A stretch of 64,000 nt of DNA from Promicromonospora panici (GTDB lineage: Bacteria > Actinomycetota > Actinomycetes > Actinomycetales > Cellulomonadaceae): positions 124,001 through 188,000 of the forward strand of contig NZ_UWYY01000015.1 in NCBI RefSeq assembly GCF_900608595.1. The letters are read 5' to 3'. How positions within the stretch are numbered: position 1 is the first letter of the stretch; every line of letters starts with the position of its first letter. Both the position numbers and the translations under genes were made by a program. This document shows positions 7,544 through 16,195 of the stretch, one piece after another. A model generated the notes under the pieces. It had not been told where the DNA came from. It saw only the letters and a program-made list of their open reading frames with translations, and made no database searches.

Positions 7544-9289
7544 GTGGAGCAGTCGACGAACAACACGACGCCTGGTGGCCTGCCCCCGGCGGCGTCGATC
7601 GAGGAGGCGGTGGCCCGGATCAAGGCCGCGGTCGGCGACCTGGCCGACCTGACCGGTCCGGAGGTGCTGGACGGGTGGGACGCGCCGAGCATCGGCCGCC
7701 TGATCGAGGCCCACACCCACATCCGCGGCCTGACCGGCCAGCTGGACGGTGTCCGGTACACCCTGCTGCCCCGGATCGAGGCCGAGGGCTCGTGGCGTTC
7801 GGGTGGGATGGCGCGCGCGTTCACGACGTGGCTGCGGCTGCGTGAGGGCGTGTCGTCGAGCACGGCGGACAAGGACCTGAAGATGGCGCGCCGCCTGGCC
7901 ACCGCACTCCCGCTGACCCGCCAGCGGCTGGTGTCGGGTGACCTGGGCGTGGACCACGCCAGGGTGATGGTCGACGTCGCACCCACCAGCGAGACCCGTA
8001 CCGACGCGTTGGGGTGGCTGATCGATACCCGCACGGGTGACAGGACGACCCCGGAACAGTTTGTGCAGACCGTCGCCGTGGACTTCCCCGACCCGGTCGA
8101 GGACCCGGACGGTGAGCGCACTCGTGAGCTGATCACCGCCGTGTTGGAGGGTGCGGTCGCGGTCGGGACCCTGGCCACCGGGGAAGGCGTCGTCCTGCAC
8201 GAGGCGCCTGTGCTCAATGTGGAGCAGTTCCGCAAGGTGGCGAAAGCGTTCGCGTCGGTGACCGACCCGGACACCGACGAGGCGGATGATGACAAGGCCG
8301 CGGCCGGGGAGTTCCTGGACCTGTCCAAGACGTTCGGCGGCTACCATCTGGAAGGGTTCCTCACCGACGAGCACGGCCTGCTGGTGCAGACCGCGATCAC
8401 CGCCGTCATGGGCGCACCCGCTGCTGAGGACACCCGGACACCCGCGCAGCGTCGTGCGCAGGGCCTGGCGGACGTAGCCCGGGTGGTGCTGGACACGAAC
8501 CAGGCCTCCCCCGGGGCAGCGATCGCGCCGCACCTGAATGTGACGGTGTCCTGGAAGGAGCTGGTCACCCAGGTCACCCGCACCCGCGAAGGCCTGTGCC
8601 TCTCGTGCGGGCACACCGCGCTCGCACGCGGGACTCCCGCAGGTGCAGCAGCCGCGGGCGGAGGCACGACAGGCACCGCGAGCACCGCGAGCACGATGGC
8701 GGGCTGGGGCGTGGCCGGCTGGGGCACGGCAGGCGCACCATCACTGTCCGGGCTGCTGGACTGCGGTGGCCCGGTGTTCACCGAGACCGGCAGCCGGGTC
8801 CCACGGGCACTGCTGCGCCGCCTGGCGTGTGACAGCCGGATCACCAGGGTCGTGTTCGGCCCGGACGGCGCGGTGCTGGACGTCGGGCGCGCCCAGCGCA
8901 CCGTGACCGGGCAGATGCGCCGCGCGGTGATCGCGCGGGACCAGCATTGTGTCTATCCCGGGTGTGATCAGCCGCCATCACGGTGCGAGGTCCACCACGC
9001 CGTCCAGCACTGGGCCGACGGCGGAAACACGTCCGTGGCCAACAGCGCCCTGCTGTGCTGGCACCACCATGCCCTGGTCGACGCCAAGGGCATCAGCATG
9101 CACTGGGCCGGCAAGCCCACCACCGACAGCACTGGGGCGAGCACCCTGGTGGAGACCGGGTGGGTGTTCACCGACGCCCACGGGCATCGCATCCGCCTAC
9201 CCGACGCCATCGACACCATCGACACCATCGACGCCCCACCTCCGCCCACCGAACCGACCGCGGAGCCACCGGCCGCGGAAGCCGCCTGA
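7544..9289 (+). CDS. DUF222 / HNH endonuclease domain protein (13E12-repeat family)
   Basis: 581 residues. The first two thirds are the DUF222 helical region, including SWRSGGMARAFTTWLRLREGVSSSTA and LPLTRQRLVSGDLGVDHARVMVDV. The C-terminal third is a treble-clef HNH nuclease: CVYPGCDQPPSRCEVHHAVQHWADGG followed by NSALLCWHHHALV, holding two zinc-ligand-like cysteines and the catalytic histidines. Start GTG 7544 follows a purine-rich site. These proteins are multicopy in actinobacterial genomes and are associated with DNA-damage responses or selfish elements; their function is not settled. A Gly/Ala/Thr-rich linker (about residues 365-395) and a Thr-Ile-Asp repeat near the end are low-complexity. 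Confidence 0.93.
   Translation: MEQSTNNTTPGGLPPAASIEEAVARIKAAVGDLADLTGPEVLDGWDAPSIGRLIEAHTHIRGLTGQLDGVRYTLLPRIEAEGSWRSGGMARAFTTWLRLREGVSSSTADKDLKMARRLATALPLTRQRLVSGDLGVDHARVMVDVAPTSETRTDALGWLIDTRTGDRTTPEQFVQTVAVDFPDPVEDPDGERTRELITAVLEGAVAVGTLATGEGVVLHEAPVLNVEQFRKVAKAFASVTDPDTDEADDDKAAAGEFLDLSKTFGGYHLEGFLTDEHGLLVQTAITAVMGAPAAEDTRTPAQRRAQGLADVARVVLDTNQASPGAAIAPHLNVTVSWKELVTQVTRTREGLCLSCGHTALARGTPAGAAAAGGGTTGTASTASTMAGWGVAGWGTAGAPSLSGLLDCGGPVFTETGSRVPRALLRRLACDSRITRVVFGPDGAVLDVGRAQRTVTGQMRRAVIARDQHCVYPGCDQPPSRCEVHHAVQHWADGGNTSVANSALLCWHHHALVDAKGISMHWAGKPTTDSTGASTLVETGWVFTDAHGHRIRLPDAIDTIDTIDAPPPPTEPTAEPPAAEAA
9208..9232 (+). repeat. 9-bp in-frame repeat near the HNH gene end
   Basis: The unit CATCGACAC is repeated nearly three times and encodes Ile-Asp-Thr triplets just before a Pro-rich C-terminus. 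Probably slippage-derived and without catalytic role. Confidence 0.7.
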
Positions 9290-9310
9290 ACGAACGGACC
9301 GCCGGACCCG

Positions 9311-9365
9311 CCGGGCTGGCCGGGTCAACTGGCCGTCAGGGCCCGGCCCGGCCCGACCAGCCCGG
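9311..9365 (+). terminator. Probable terminator of the HNH gene
   Basis: The arms CCGGGCTGG (9311-9319) and CCAGCCCGG (9357-9365) are perfectly complementary, with a further CGGG/CCCG pairing inside, 22 bp after the HNH stop codon. There is no T-tract, as is common in high-GC actinobacteria. Confidence 0.5.
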
Positions 9366-9499
9366 CAGATCGACATGCCCGACGAACCGCCAGCCCGTCG
9401 AGTACCCGAGCCCGCACCGCGAGGCGCCGCTTCGTGGCGCGCGGCTCAGGACCGGGTACAGACTTCCGGTGAGCCAACCGCCGTCGGGAGACAAACCTC

Positions 9500-10336
9500 A
9501 TGACGATCACGCATCCGCCGACCCCAGGTGCCGCCCTGTGGCTCTACGCGCATCCTCGTCGCCAGTCCCTGAACCATCGCCTCTTCCGCGAGGGCGTGGA
9601 GGCGCTGTCTGCGGGCTACGACGTGACGACGTCCGACCTGCACGCGCAGGGCTTCGATCCCGTCCTGAGCGACCGCGACCTCGGCGATCTCGCGGGCGAG
9701 GCAGGGAATCTCTCCGAGCTGCTGGGCGAGGCGTACGCCCGGGGGCGGCTGCCCGCCGACGTGCGCGAGGAGCAGGCCAAGGTCGCGGCGGCAGAGCTGC
9801 TAGTCGTGCAGTTCCCCCTGTGGTGGTACGGCCCGCCGGCGATCCTGAAGGGCTGGTTCGACCGGGTCCTCACCAATGGGTTCGCCTACGGTGACCTCGA
9901 TCCGGAGCGCGGCATTCCGCGGCGCTACGGGGACGGCGGTCTGGTCGGGCGCAAGGCGCTCGTCGTGGTGACCGTGGGGGAGGACCCGCGCTCGATCGGC
10001 CGGCGCGGCATCAGCGGCGACCTGGAGTCCCTGCTGTTCCCGGTCACGCACGGCGTGCTCTGGTACGTGGGCATCGAGACGCTCGACCTGCATGTCGTCT
10101 ACGACGCCGACGACCTGGATCGCGCGGCTGCGGATCGGGAGATCGAGCGACTGCGGGTGCGGCTGCGCGCCGTCGACGTCGAGCGGCCCCGACGGTTTCG
10201 GCGGTTGCGCGACGGCGACTACCAGGGCACCCGAGCCCTGCGCGCGGACATCCTGCCCGGCCGGACCGATCTGGGAATCCACATCGCCGATCGCGCCGTG
10301 CCTGACCTTGATTCAACAGGCTCGGGAGAGCCGTAA
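9500..10336 (+). CDS. NAD(P)H dehydrogenase (quinone)-like flavoprotein
   Basis: 278 residues with a flavodoxin-like fold of the NQO1/MdaB/YwrO family. The N-terminus LWLYAHPRRQSLNHRLFREGVEAL is the FMN/FAD phosphate loop type, followed by YDVTTSDLHAQGFDPVLSDRDL. The central motif LLVVQFPLWWYGPPAILKGWFDRVLTNGFAYG is the quinone/flavin pocket signature. The gene probably reduces quinones by two electrons in the cytoplasm, using NAD(P)H. Start ATG 9500 is preceded by GGGAGACAAACCTC. It stands alone; no operon partner is evident. The C-terminal 60 residues extend beyond the core fold. Confidence 0.9.
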   Translation: MTITHPPTPGAALWLYAHPRRQSLNHRLFREGVEALSAGYDVTTSDLHAQGFDPVLSDRDLGDLAGEAGNLSELLGEAYARGRLPADVREEQAKVAAAELLVVQFPLWWYGPPAILKGWFDRVLTNGFAYGDLDPERGIPRRYGDGGLVGRKALVVVTVGEDPRSIGRRGISGDLESLLFPVTHGVLWYVGIETLDLHVVYDADDLDRAAADREIERLRVRLRAVDVERPRRFRRLRDGDYQGTRALRADILPGRTDLGIHIADRAVPDLDSTGSGEP

Positions 10337-10487
10337 TCAGGCGATCTGTGGACGCTGCTGGCCTGCTGAACGTGCGTCAGCTCGCCGCAACCGCCGCGGC
10401 GGAGGCGTTCACCTCCCGGCCATAGGCAGGTCACGCGCACCTCGTAACCTCGCGGCCGCACCGCATTCCGAGCCGGGGGAGCCAAAG

Positions 10488-11660
10488 ATGTCATCAGCAC
10501 GCATTCGCCGAGGTCTGATCGCGACCATGGGCATCGGCGGTGTCCTCGCCGCTCTCGTGACGGCCCCGCTCGCTTTCGCGGCCGAGCCCGCCCTCAGCCC
10601 GGACAGCGCCGGCACGGCCAACGCCAGCAAGACCAACGCCGGCAAGGGCGCGCGCCCCGCGAAGCCGAAGCCCGAGGTCGACGGCGTGAGCGAGCTCAAC
10701 GTGCTCGCCTTCAACGTGTGGCACGGCGGCACGCAGATCGACAACGGCGCGCGGGAGATCGCGGACATCATCCGACAGACCGACGCCGACGTGACGTTCC
10801 TGCCCGAGCAGGGTGACGCACCGAAGCGGGTCGCCAGGCTGCTCGGGTACGACCACCTCACCGCCACCGACACGGGCATCGTCTCGCGCTACCCGATCCT
10901 CGAGACCAGCACCGTCGACGACTGGTGGTCGAAGGCGGTGCTCGACGTCAACGGGACCGAGGTCGTGGCCTACGGCGGGCACCTCGAGTACCGCTGGTAC
11001 GCCACCTACCTGCCGCGCGGCTACGGCGGCGAGATCCACGGCGACTGGCCGGACGGCTGGGACACCTGGAACAAGCTGGACGCGCCGGTCACCGACGTCG
11101 ACGCGATCCTGGAGGCGAACCGGCAGTCGGGCCGCCCGGCGACCGCCGCGGCGCTGGTCGAGGACGTAGCGGCCGAGCGCGCGGCGGGCCGTATCGCCGT
11201 CGTGGGCGGCGACTTCAACGAGCCCTCGGTGCAGGACTGGACCGAGGCGACCGCCGACCTGCAGGACCACAACGGCGTCGTCATCCCGTGGCAGACGACG
11301 CAGACGCTGCTCGACGGCGGGCTGGTCGACGCCTTCCGCGAGGTCTACCCCGACCCGGTCGCGAACCCTGGCATCACGTGGCCGTCCGACAACGAGCTCT
11401 TCCCGACGTCGGACCTGACCTGGGCACCCGAGGCCGACGAGCGCGACCGCATCGACTACGTCTTCGTCACGACCGACCAGCGCGTCTCGATCGACGACGC
11501 CGCCGTGGTCGGCCCGCAGTCGACGATCGTGCGCAACGAGCGCATCGACGACGACAGCGCCGACGTGATCCTGACGCCGGACGCCGTCTGGCCGTCTGAC
11601 CACAAGGCCGTGCTGGCTTCGGTCAGCATCTGCGACGACGGCTGCGGGCCGACGCGCTGA
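10488..11660 (+). CDS. Secreted endonuclease/exonuclease/phosphatase (EEP) family protein
   Basis: 390 residues. The N-terminus has two arginines, a hydrophobic core (LIATMGIGGVLAALVTAPLAFA) and an Ala-x-Ala site, a Sec-type signal peptide. EEP motifs follow: ELNVLAFNVWHGG (Asn), TFLPEQ (metal Glu), GGDFNEPS (Asp/Asn), ITWPSDNELF and the terminal WPSDHKAVLASV (Asp-His). These are the metal and phosphate ligands of DNase I/sphingomyelinase-like phosphodiesterases. The start is chosen at ATG 10488 because GGGGGAGCC precedes it and it gives the signal peptide. It could cleave nucleic acid, phospholipid or phosphate-ester substrates outside the cell. Two further exported phosphoesterase-type genes lie nearby. 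Confidence 0.9.
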   Translation: MSSARIRRGLIATMGIGGVLAALVTAPLAFAAEPALSPDSAGTANASKTNAGKGARPAKPKPEVDGVSELNVLAFNVWHGGTQIDNGAREIADIIRQTDADVTFLPEQGDAPKRVARLLGYDHLTATDTGIVSRYPILETSTVDDWWSKAVLDVNGTEVVAYGGHLEYRWYATYLPRGYGGEIHGDWPDGWDTWNKLDAPVTDVDAILEANRQSGRPATAAALVEDVAAERAAGRIAVVGGDFNEPSVQDWTEATADLQDHNGVVIPWQTTQTLLDGGLVDAFREVYPDPVANPGITWPSDNELFPTSDLTWAPEADERDRIDYVFVTTDQRVSIDDAAVVGPQSTIVRNERIDDDSADVILTPDAVWPSDHKAVLASVSICDDGCGPTR

Positions 11661-11700
11661 TCGCGCTGATCGCTGTCGCGGACGCTCGTGCCGTGACGGT

Positions 11701-12558
11701 CTACCGGTGGGCCGCGACGGCGCCGCGTATCGCCTTGAGCGTCGCGTCGTCGACGGCTGGAAGTGCCATGCGGGAAGCCCACGGTGCGCCGTCGCGTGCG
11801 GACATGGCGGCCTTGAGCCGCGCGACCGTGGAACCGGCGAGCGGGACGATCTCCTCGACCACGGCCTGGATGGCATCGGACTCGGGGCTCCCGGCGTCGA
11901 GCGCCCGGGCGAGCGCGGCGAACGTCTCGGGGAACGCGCTCGACAGGCCCGAGACGACGCCGCTCCCTCCCGATGCGAGCACGGCCGGGAGCGTCGAGTC
12001 GTCGCCCGAGTAGAGCTCGTGGCCGGGGCCGAGCACCGCGGCGTACTCGGGCAGCCGCGCGGCTGCCCCACCCGACAGCTTCACGCCGACCATCCCGGGC
12101 AGCGCGAGGACCCGCGCGAGCGTCGCAGGGGAGACGTCCATCCCGGTCCGCTCCGGGAAGATGTAGGCGTAGACCTCGGCCTGCGGATGCGCCTCGGTGA
12201 GAGCCCGGAAGAACTGGACGACGCCGTCGTCGTCGGTCGGCAGGTAGTACGGGCTGAGGAGGGCGAAGCGACGGATCCCGATGGCCGCCACGGCATCGGC
12301 GAGACGTAGCACCTGACGCGTGCTCCCGTGTCCCAGGTGTGCGATGACGCGCTCCGCGCCCAGCAGGTCCGCGGCGCGCCGGAACAGCTCGACGCGCTCG
12401 TCGTCGTCGAGCGCGGGGAACTCGCCGGTCGTCCCGGCGACCAGGGCACCGCCCACGTGCGGTGCGAGCGTGGCGAGCGCGGCGTCGTAGGTGGCCAGGT
12501 CGAGCGACCCGTCGAGCGTGAACGGGACGGGGACGGCGCTGATGATGCGAGCGGGCAT
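11701..12558 (-). CDS. Dihydrodipicolinate synthase/N-acetylneuraminate lyase family protein
   Basis: 285-residue class I aldolase (DapA superfamily TIM barrel). Visible motifs: GALVAGTTGEFPALDDDERVELFRRA (substrate carboxylate loop GTTGE), VYAYIFPERTG (catalytic Tyr region) and MVGVKLSGG, whose Lys forms the Schiff base with pyruvate or an analogue. Start ATG 12558 is preceded by AAAGGAGC, so upstream methionines are not used. Family members condense or cleave pyruvate-containing acids; the lack of lysine-pathway neighbours suggests a catabolic aldolase rather than the housekeeping DapA. The specific substrate is not apparent. Confidence 0.9.
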   Translation of the reverse strand: MPARIISAVPVPFTLDGSLDLATYDAALATLAPHVGGALVAGTTGEFPALDDDERVELFRRAADLLGAERVIAHLGHGSTRQVLRLADAVAAIGIRRFALLSPYYLPTDDDGVVQFFRALTEAHPQAEVYAYIFPERTGMDVSPATLARVLALPGMVGVKLSGGAAARLPEYAAVLGPGHELYSGDDSTLPAVLASGGSGVVSGLSSAFPETFAALARALDAGSPESDAIQAVVEEIVPLAGSTVARLKAAMSARDGAPWASRMALPAVDDATLKAIRGAVAAHR

Positions 12559-12686
12559 GGTGCTCCTTTGCTGTGGGAGAGGCACGGCCGAGGACATGAG
12601 GGCCTCGAACAGGACGACGGCCTCCACTATTCCTCGACGTTGCCCGGTGTGAAACTGGGCTGCTCTCGAACACCGGCCGGTCCTGA

Positions 12687-12848
12687 TCGCACCGGTACAA
12701 GGGCCTGCACCTTGCCGCGCACGACGCCGACTTCCAGGCGGGTGCCGGGCCGAAGGTCGTCGGGCCACTGCTCGCGCTCGTCATGGCGGTGGCGGAACGG
12801 GCCACGGCGCTCGACGACCTGGACGGTGACGGCGTGCCGGAGCTGAGC
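12687..12848 (+). pseudogene. C-terminal remnant of a mycothiol-dependent maleylpyruvate isomerase-family gene
   Basis: In the + frame just after a TGA at 12684 the translation reads HRYKGLHLAAHDADFQAG, then GPKVVGPLLALVMAVAERATALDDLDGDGVPEL. This closely resembles the C-terminal segment of DinB-fold maleylpyruvate isomerase-family proteins (pattern 'RLVATDADW...GPLLALLLAMAGRPAALDDLSGPGV'). Nothing of the N-terminal DinB/metal-binding part remains, and no start codon or stop of its own is evident; the frame runs directly into the phoD-like gene. It is best read as a gene fragment. The resemblance is by eye. Confidence 0.55.
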
Positions 12849-12953
12849 GGAGAATCGCTGACCGCTCGACGTAACGCCGCTGATCATCGGGATTCACCCG
12901 GGCTTCGGGCCGCGGCCATCGGGACGCCTCCCAGCCCGGCTAGAACGGGTCGC

Positions 12954-14570
12954 ATGAACCCTGGCCCTGCATTGAGCGGTCCTGAACTGAATGGTCTTGA
13001 ACTGAACCGGCGCGCCCTGCTCGGCGCCACCGGCCTCGCCGCCGCCGGGCTGCTCCTGCCGGCCGCACCGGCTTCCGCAGCACCCGCATCCGCAGCACCC
13101 GCATCCGCAGCACCCACATCTGCAGCACGCGCCTTCGCGAGGGCCGGCCGCCCGGTGCTCACCCACGGCGTGCAGCTCGGCGACCCGCGCTCGGACGGGG
13201 CCGTGGTATGGACCCGGGCCGACCGCCCGTCGCGGATGTTCATCGAGATCTCCCGTGACCCCGACTTCCGGCGCACGGTGCGGATCCGCGGCCCGCTGCT
13301 CACCCCCGAGACCGACGGCACCGGCGAGGTGCGGCTGGCCGGCCTCCCGGCGGGGCAGGAGATCCACTACCGCGTGGTCGCGCAGGACCTGGACGGCCGG
13401 GCCGACAGCCAGGCGCTCACCGGGCAGTTCCGGACCGTGCCGCGGGACCGCAGGGACGTGCGGTTCGTGTGGTCAGGGGACGTCGTCGGCCAGGGGTGGG
13501 GCATCAACCCCGACATCGGCGGCATGACGATCTACGACGCGATGGCCGCCCGCAACCCGGACTTCTTCCTGCACAGCGGCGACACCGTGTACGCGGACGG
13601 GCCCCTCGAGGAGTCGGTGACGCTGCCCGACGGGCGGGTGTGGCGCAACGTCGTCACCCCGGAGAAGTCCAAGGTCGCCGAGACGCTGGCCGAGTACCGC
13701 GGGCAGTTCGCGTACAACCTGCTCGACGAGAACGTGCGGCGTTTCGCCGCGAAGGTGCCGCAGCTCGTGCAGTGGGATGACCACGAGGTGACGAACAACT
13801 GGTACCCCGGTGAGATCCTGAACGACGATCGCTACACCGAGCAGCGCGTCGACGTCCTCGCCGCCCGGGCGTACCAGGCCTTCCACGAGTGGCAGCCCGT
13901 ACGCAGGCAGGACGCTGTCGACGGTCGCGTGTACCGCAGAGTGTCGCACGGCCCGCTGCTCGACGTCTTCGTGATCGACATGCGCAGCTACCGGGATGCG
14001 AACTCGACCGGCACCACGCCGGAGCGGATCCTCGGCGCCCGCCAGGCGCGCTGGCTGGTGGAGTCGCTGGACCGCTCCCGCGCGACCTGGAAGGTCATCG
14101 CCTCGGACATGCCGATCGGCATCACCGTGCCCGACGGCGACAAGATCGAGGGCGTCGCCAACGGCCTGCCCGGCGTGCCCAACGGCCGCGAGGCGGAGCT
14201 GGCATGGGTGCTGCAGGAGATCAGCCGGCGGCGTGTGCGCAACACCGTCTGGCTGACCGCCGACGTGCACTACTCCGCCGCCATCCACTACTCACCCGAA
14301 CGAGCCGCGTTCGACGGCTTCGACCCGTTCTGGGAGTTCGTCTCCGGCCCGCTGCACGCCGGCGCGTTCGGCCCGAACACCCTCGACCCGACGTTCGGTC
14401 CGCAGCAGGCGTTCGTCAGCTCCCCGCCGCGCGCCAACACGTCACCGCTGGAGGGCTTCCAGCACTTCGGCGAGGTGAACGTCGACGGCGCCACGAGGCA
14501 GCTCCGAGTCGACCTGCGCGACCAGGCCGGTCGGTCGCTGTGGGCCACCACTCTGGACCCGAGCCGCTGA
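12954..14570 (+). CDS. PhoD-family alkaline phosphatase (Tat-exported)
   Basis: 538 residues. The N-terminus contains a twin-arginine motif (LNRRALLGATGLAAAGLLL), followed by Ala/Pro/Ser repeats, so export in folded form by Tat is expected. PhoD features: the N-terminal fibronectin-like domain (HGVQLGDPRSDGAVVWTRADRP), DFFLHSGDTVYADGP, VPQLVQWDDHEVTNNW and WLTADVHYSAAIHYSP, which supply the Fe/Ca ligands. The enzyme releases phosphate from mono- and diesters outside the membrane. Start ATG 12954 is preferred because it gives the Tat signal; the frame is open upstream through a decayed gene. No PhoB-type site is recognisable. Confidence 0.93.
   Translation: MNPGPALSGPELNGLELNRRALLGATGLAAAGLLLPAAPASAAPASAAPASAAPTSAARAFARAGRPVLTHGVQLGDPRSDGAVVWTRADRPSRMFIEISRDPDFRRTVRIRGPLLTPETDGTGEVRLAGLPAGQEIHYRVVAQDLDGRADSQALTGQFRTVPRDRRDVRFVWSGDVVGQGWGINPDIGGMTIYDAMAARNPDFFLHSGDTVYADGPLEESVTLPDGRVWRNVVTPEKSKVAETLAEYRGQFAYNLLDENVRRFAAKVPQLVQWDDHEVTNNWYPGEILNDDRYTEQRVDVLAARAYQAFHEWQPVRRQDAVDGRVYRRVSHGPLLDVFVIDMRSYRDANSTGTTPERILGARQARWLVESLDRSRATWKVIASDMPIGITVPDGDKIEGVANGLPGVPNGREAELAWVLQEISRRRVRNTVWLTADVHYSAAIHYSPERAAFDGFDPFWEFVSGPLHAGAFGPNTLDPTFGPQQAFVSSPPRANTSPLEGFQHFGEVNVDGATRQLRVDLRDQAGRSLWATTLDPSR
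13065..13123 (+). repeat. 15-bp in-frame repeat in the PhoD-like signal region
   Basis: Four successive 15-bp units based on GCACCCGCATCCGCA encode the pentapeptide Ala-Pro-Ala-Ser-Ala (last copy Ala-Pro-Thr-Ser-Ala) just after the Tat hydrophobic core. The repeat would lengthen the region around the signal-peptidase site. Confidence 0.85.
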
Positions 14571-14582
14571 CCCGACCTGCCC

Positions 14583-14638
14583 GACGTGATCCGCCCGACG
14601 TGATCCGCCCGACGTGATTCGCCCGACGTGATTCGCCC
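14583..14638 (+). repeat. 14-bp tandem repeat, four copies, intergenic
   Basis: The unit GACGTGATCCGCCC is present four times head-to-tail directly after the phoD-like gene; the first two copies have GATCC and the last two GATTC. The array lies between the phoD-like stop and the RibD-like gene, 90 bp before its start. Function unknown; it could bind a regulator or reflect slippage. Confidence 0.9.
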
Positions 14639-14727
14639 GACCGGTGAATGTCGAGAACTCGTTCGTGGTTCCGTCCCTGGGTTGAACGCGGCCGCACGGG
14701 CCGTACCGAACCAGAGGGACCACGAAC

Positions 14728-15294
14728 ATGCGAAAGCTCATCGTTCAGCAGTGGGTGACCGTCGACAATATCGCCGCGGAGGAGGACGGGGGACTCAGCT
14801 ACGTGTCGGCCGAACCCTTCGCCGAGAACGACAGGAGTGCGTTCAAGGCGAACATGATGGGGTTCATGGACTCGATCGACACCTTGATCCTCGGCGCGAA
14901 CACCTACGCCCAGTCCAAGGACTACTGGCCGTACGCGGAGGAGCAGGGCGAGTACGGCGAGAAGCTCAACAACCTCACCAAGTTCGTCGCCTCGTCGAAG
15001 CTGGACGACGCCCCGTGGGGCGCCTTTCCCGCCGCGACCGTGACACGCGACGCGGTGGCGACCGTCCGGGAGCTCAAGGAGCACAGCGGCAGGGACATCT
15101 GGCTGTGGGGAAGCCTGACGCTCATGTACGCACTGCTGGACGCCGGTGTCGTCGACGAGGTCCGGTTGCTGGTCAGCCCCGCGTCGCGCGGCAAGGGAAC
15201 ACGCGTCTTCAAGGACTCGCAAGACCTGAAGCTGGTGGAGGCGACCGCGTCCGAGAACGGCGTGGTGCTGCTCCACTACGAGATCAAGAGGTAG
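14728..15294 (+). CDS. Dihydrofolate reductase-like (RibD C-terminal domain) protein
   Basis: 188 residues with the RibD_C/DHFR fold. The start MRKLIVQQWVTVDN, the segment DTLILGANTYAQSKDYWPYAE, and the NADP-binding IWLWGSLTLMYALLDAGVVDEVRLLVSPASRGKGTRVF are typical of the stand-alone 'dihydrofolate reductase family' (YyaP/YwjB-like) proteins of actinobacteria. These are probable NADPH reductases of unknown substrate; they are not expected to replace FolA. ATG 14728 is preceded by AGAGGGACCACGAAC. The gene converges on the DrrB-type permease across a hairpin. Confidence 0.88.
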   Translation: MRKLIVQQWVTVDNIAAEEDGGLSYVSAEPFAENDRSAFKANMMGFMDSIDTLILGANTYAQSKDYWPYAEEQGEYGEKLNNLTKFVASSKLDDAPWGAFPAATVTRDAVATVRELKEHSGRDIWLWGSLTLMYALLDAGVVDEVRLLVSPASRGKGTRVFKDSQDLKLVEATASENGVVLLHYEIKR

Positions 15295-15329
15295 GCGGTA
15301 GCAGCGGCCGGCGGGCATCGGGGTGCCCA

Positions 15330-15359
15330 GCCGTCGTGCACCAGAGTGTGCGCGACGGC
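15330..15359. terminator. Hairpin between convergent genes (bidirectional terminator candidate)
   Basis: GCCGTCG (15330-15336) and CGACGGC (15353-15359) form a 7-bp perfect stem between the convergent RibD-like and DrrB-like genes. Two 15-bp direct repeats CTCCGTCAGGTCTTG (15366-15380 and 15384-15398) follow; the second contains the stop codon of the permease gene. Confidence 0.45.
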
Positions 15360-15388
15360 CGGCGACTCCGTCAGGTCTTGCTGCTCCG

Positions 15389-16195
15389 TCAGGTCTTGTT
15401 CCGGTAGATCCGCATCGCGATCGGGCCCAGCACCGCCGTCAGGACCACGGACGCGATCAGGACCCAGACGATCTCGGTGGTGTCCGGGCTGCCCGCCATG
15501 AGGCTGCGCTCCGCGGTGACCAGGTGGCTCACCGGGTTGACCTCCACGAACGCGCGCAGGCCGGACGGCATGGTCGCCGGGTCCACGAAGACGTTCGAGG
15601 CGAACGTGAGCGGCATGAGTACCATCATCGACACCCCCATCACGGCGTTGGGCGAGCGCACCAGCAGCCCGAGGATGATGAAGGTCCAGCTCAGCGCGAA
15701 CGCGAACACCAGCAGGAGCAGCACCCCGAGCAGCACGCCCAGGAATCCGCCGTCGGGCCGGAACCCCAGCACGAGCCCCAGGCCGATGGTGATGACCGAG
15801 GCGATCGTGTAGCGCACCGTGTCGCCCAGCAGCGCGCCCACCACGGGTGACGGCCGCCAGATCGGCAGCGAACGGAACCTGTCGAACACACCCTTGGAGA
15901 TGTCGGTGTTGAGCGTGTAGCCGGTGTAGATCGTCACGAACAGGATGGTCTGCACGAGGATGCCGGGCAGCAGAAACTGGATGTACGCCTGTGTGGAGCC
16001 GGCCAGCGCGCCCCCGAACAGGTACGTGAACATCAGCGTGAAGATGATGGGGGAGACCAGCACGTCGAACAGCTGCTCGGGCACGTGCTTGATCTTCAGC
16101 AGCGCCCGCCAGCCGAACGTCAGCGTGGTCGACAGGGGCGACGGCCGCGAGGGTGGCTCGGTGAGGGCGACGGCCTCGCGCAGGGTGGTGGTCAT
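15389..16195 (-). CDS. ABC-2 type transporter permease (DrrB-like)
   Basis: 268 residues with six predicted membrane spans. The N-terminus (TLTFGWRALLKIKHVPEQLFDVLVSPIIFTLMFTYLFGGA) and the later LPIWRPSPVVGALLGDTVRYTIASVI are typical of daunorubicin-resistance-type DrrB exporters. It forms the membrane half of an exporter with the ATPase encoded immediately upstream; start ATG 16195 overlaps that gene's stop by ATGA. Cargo is unknown; homologues export antibiotics, lipids or polymers. No biosynthetic genes adjoin it, so self-protection or envelope traffic are both possible. Confidence 0.92.
   Translation of the reverse strand: MTTTLREAVALTEPPSRPSPLSTTLTFGWRALLKIKHVPEQLFDVLVSPIIFTLMFTYLFGGALAGSTQAYIQFLLPGILVQTILFVTIYTGYTLNTDISKGVFDRFRSLPIWRPSPVVGALLGDTVRYTIASVITIGLGLVLGFRPDGGFLGVLLGVLLLLVFAFALSWTFIILGLLVRSPNAVMGVSMMVLMPLTFASNVFVDPATMPSGLRAFVEVNPVSHLVTAERSLMAGSPDTTEIVWVLIASVVLTAVLGPIAMRIYRNKT

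Noticed and set aside
12627..12887. 86-codon minus-strand frame
   Set aside because: Basic, motif-free; the + strand of the same stretch holds a recognisable gene remnant.
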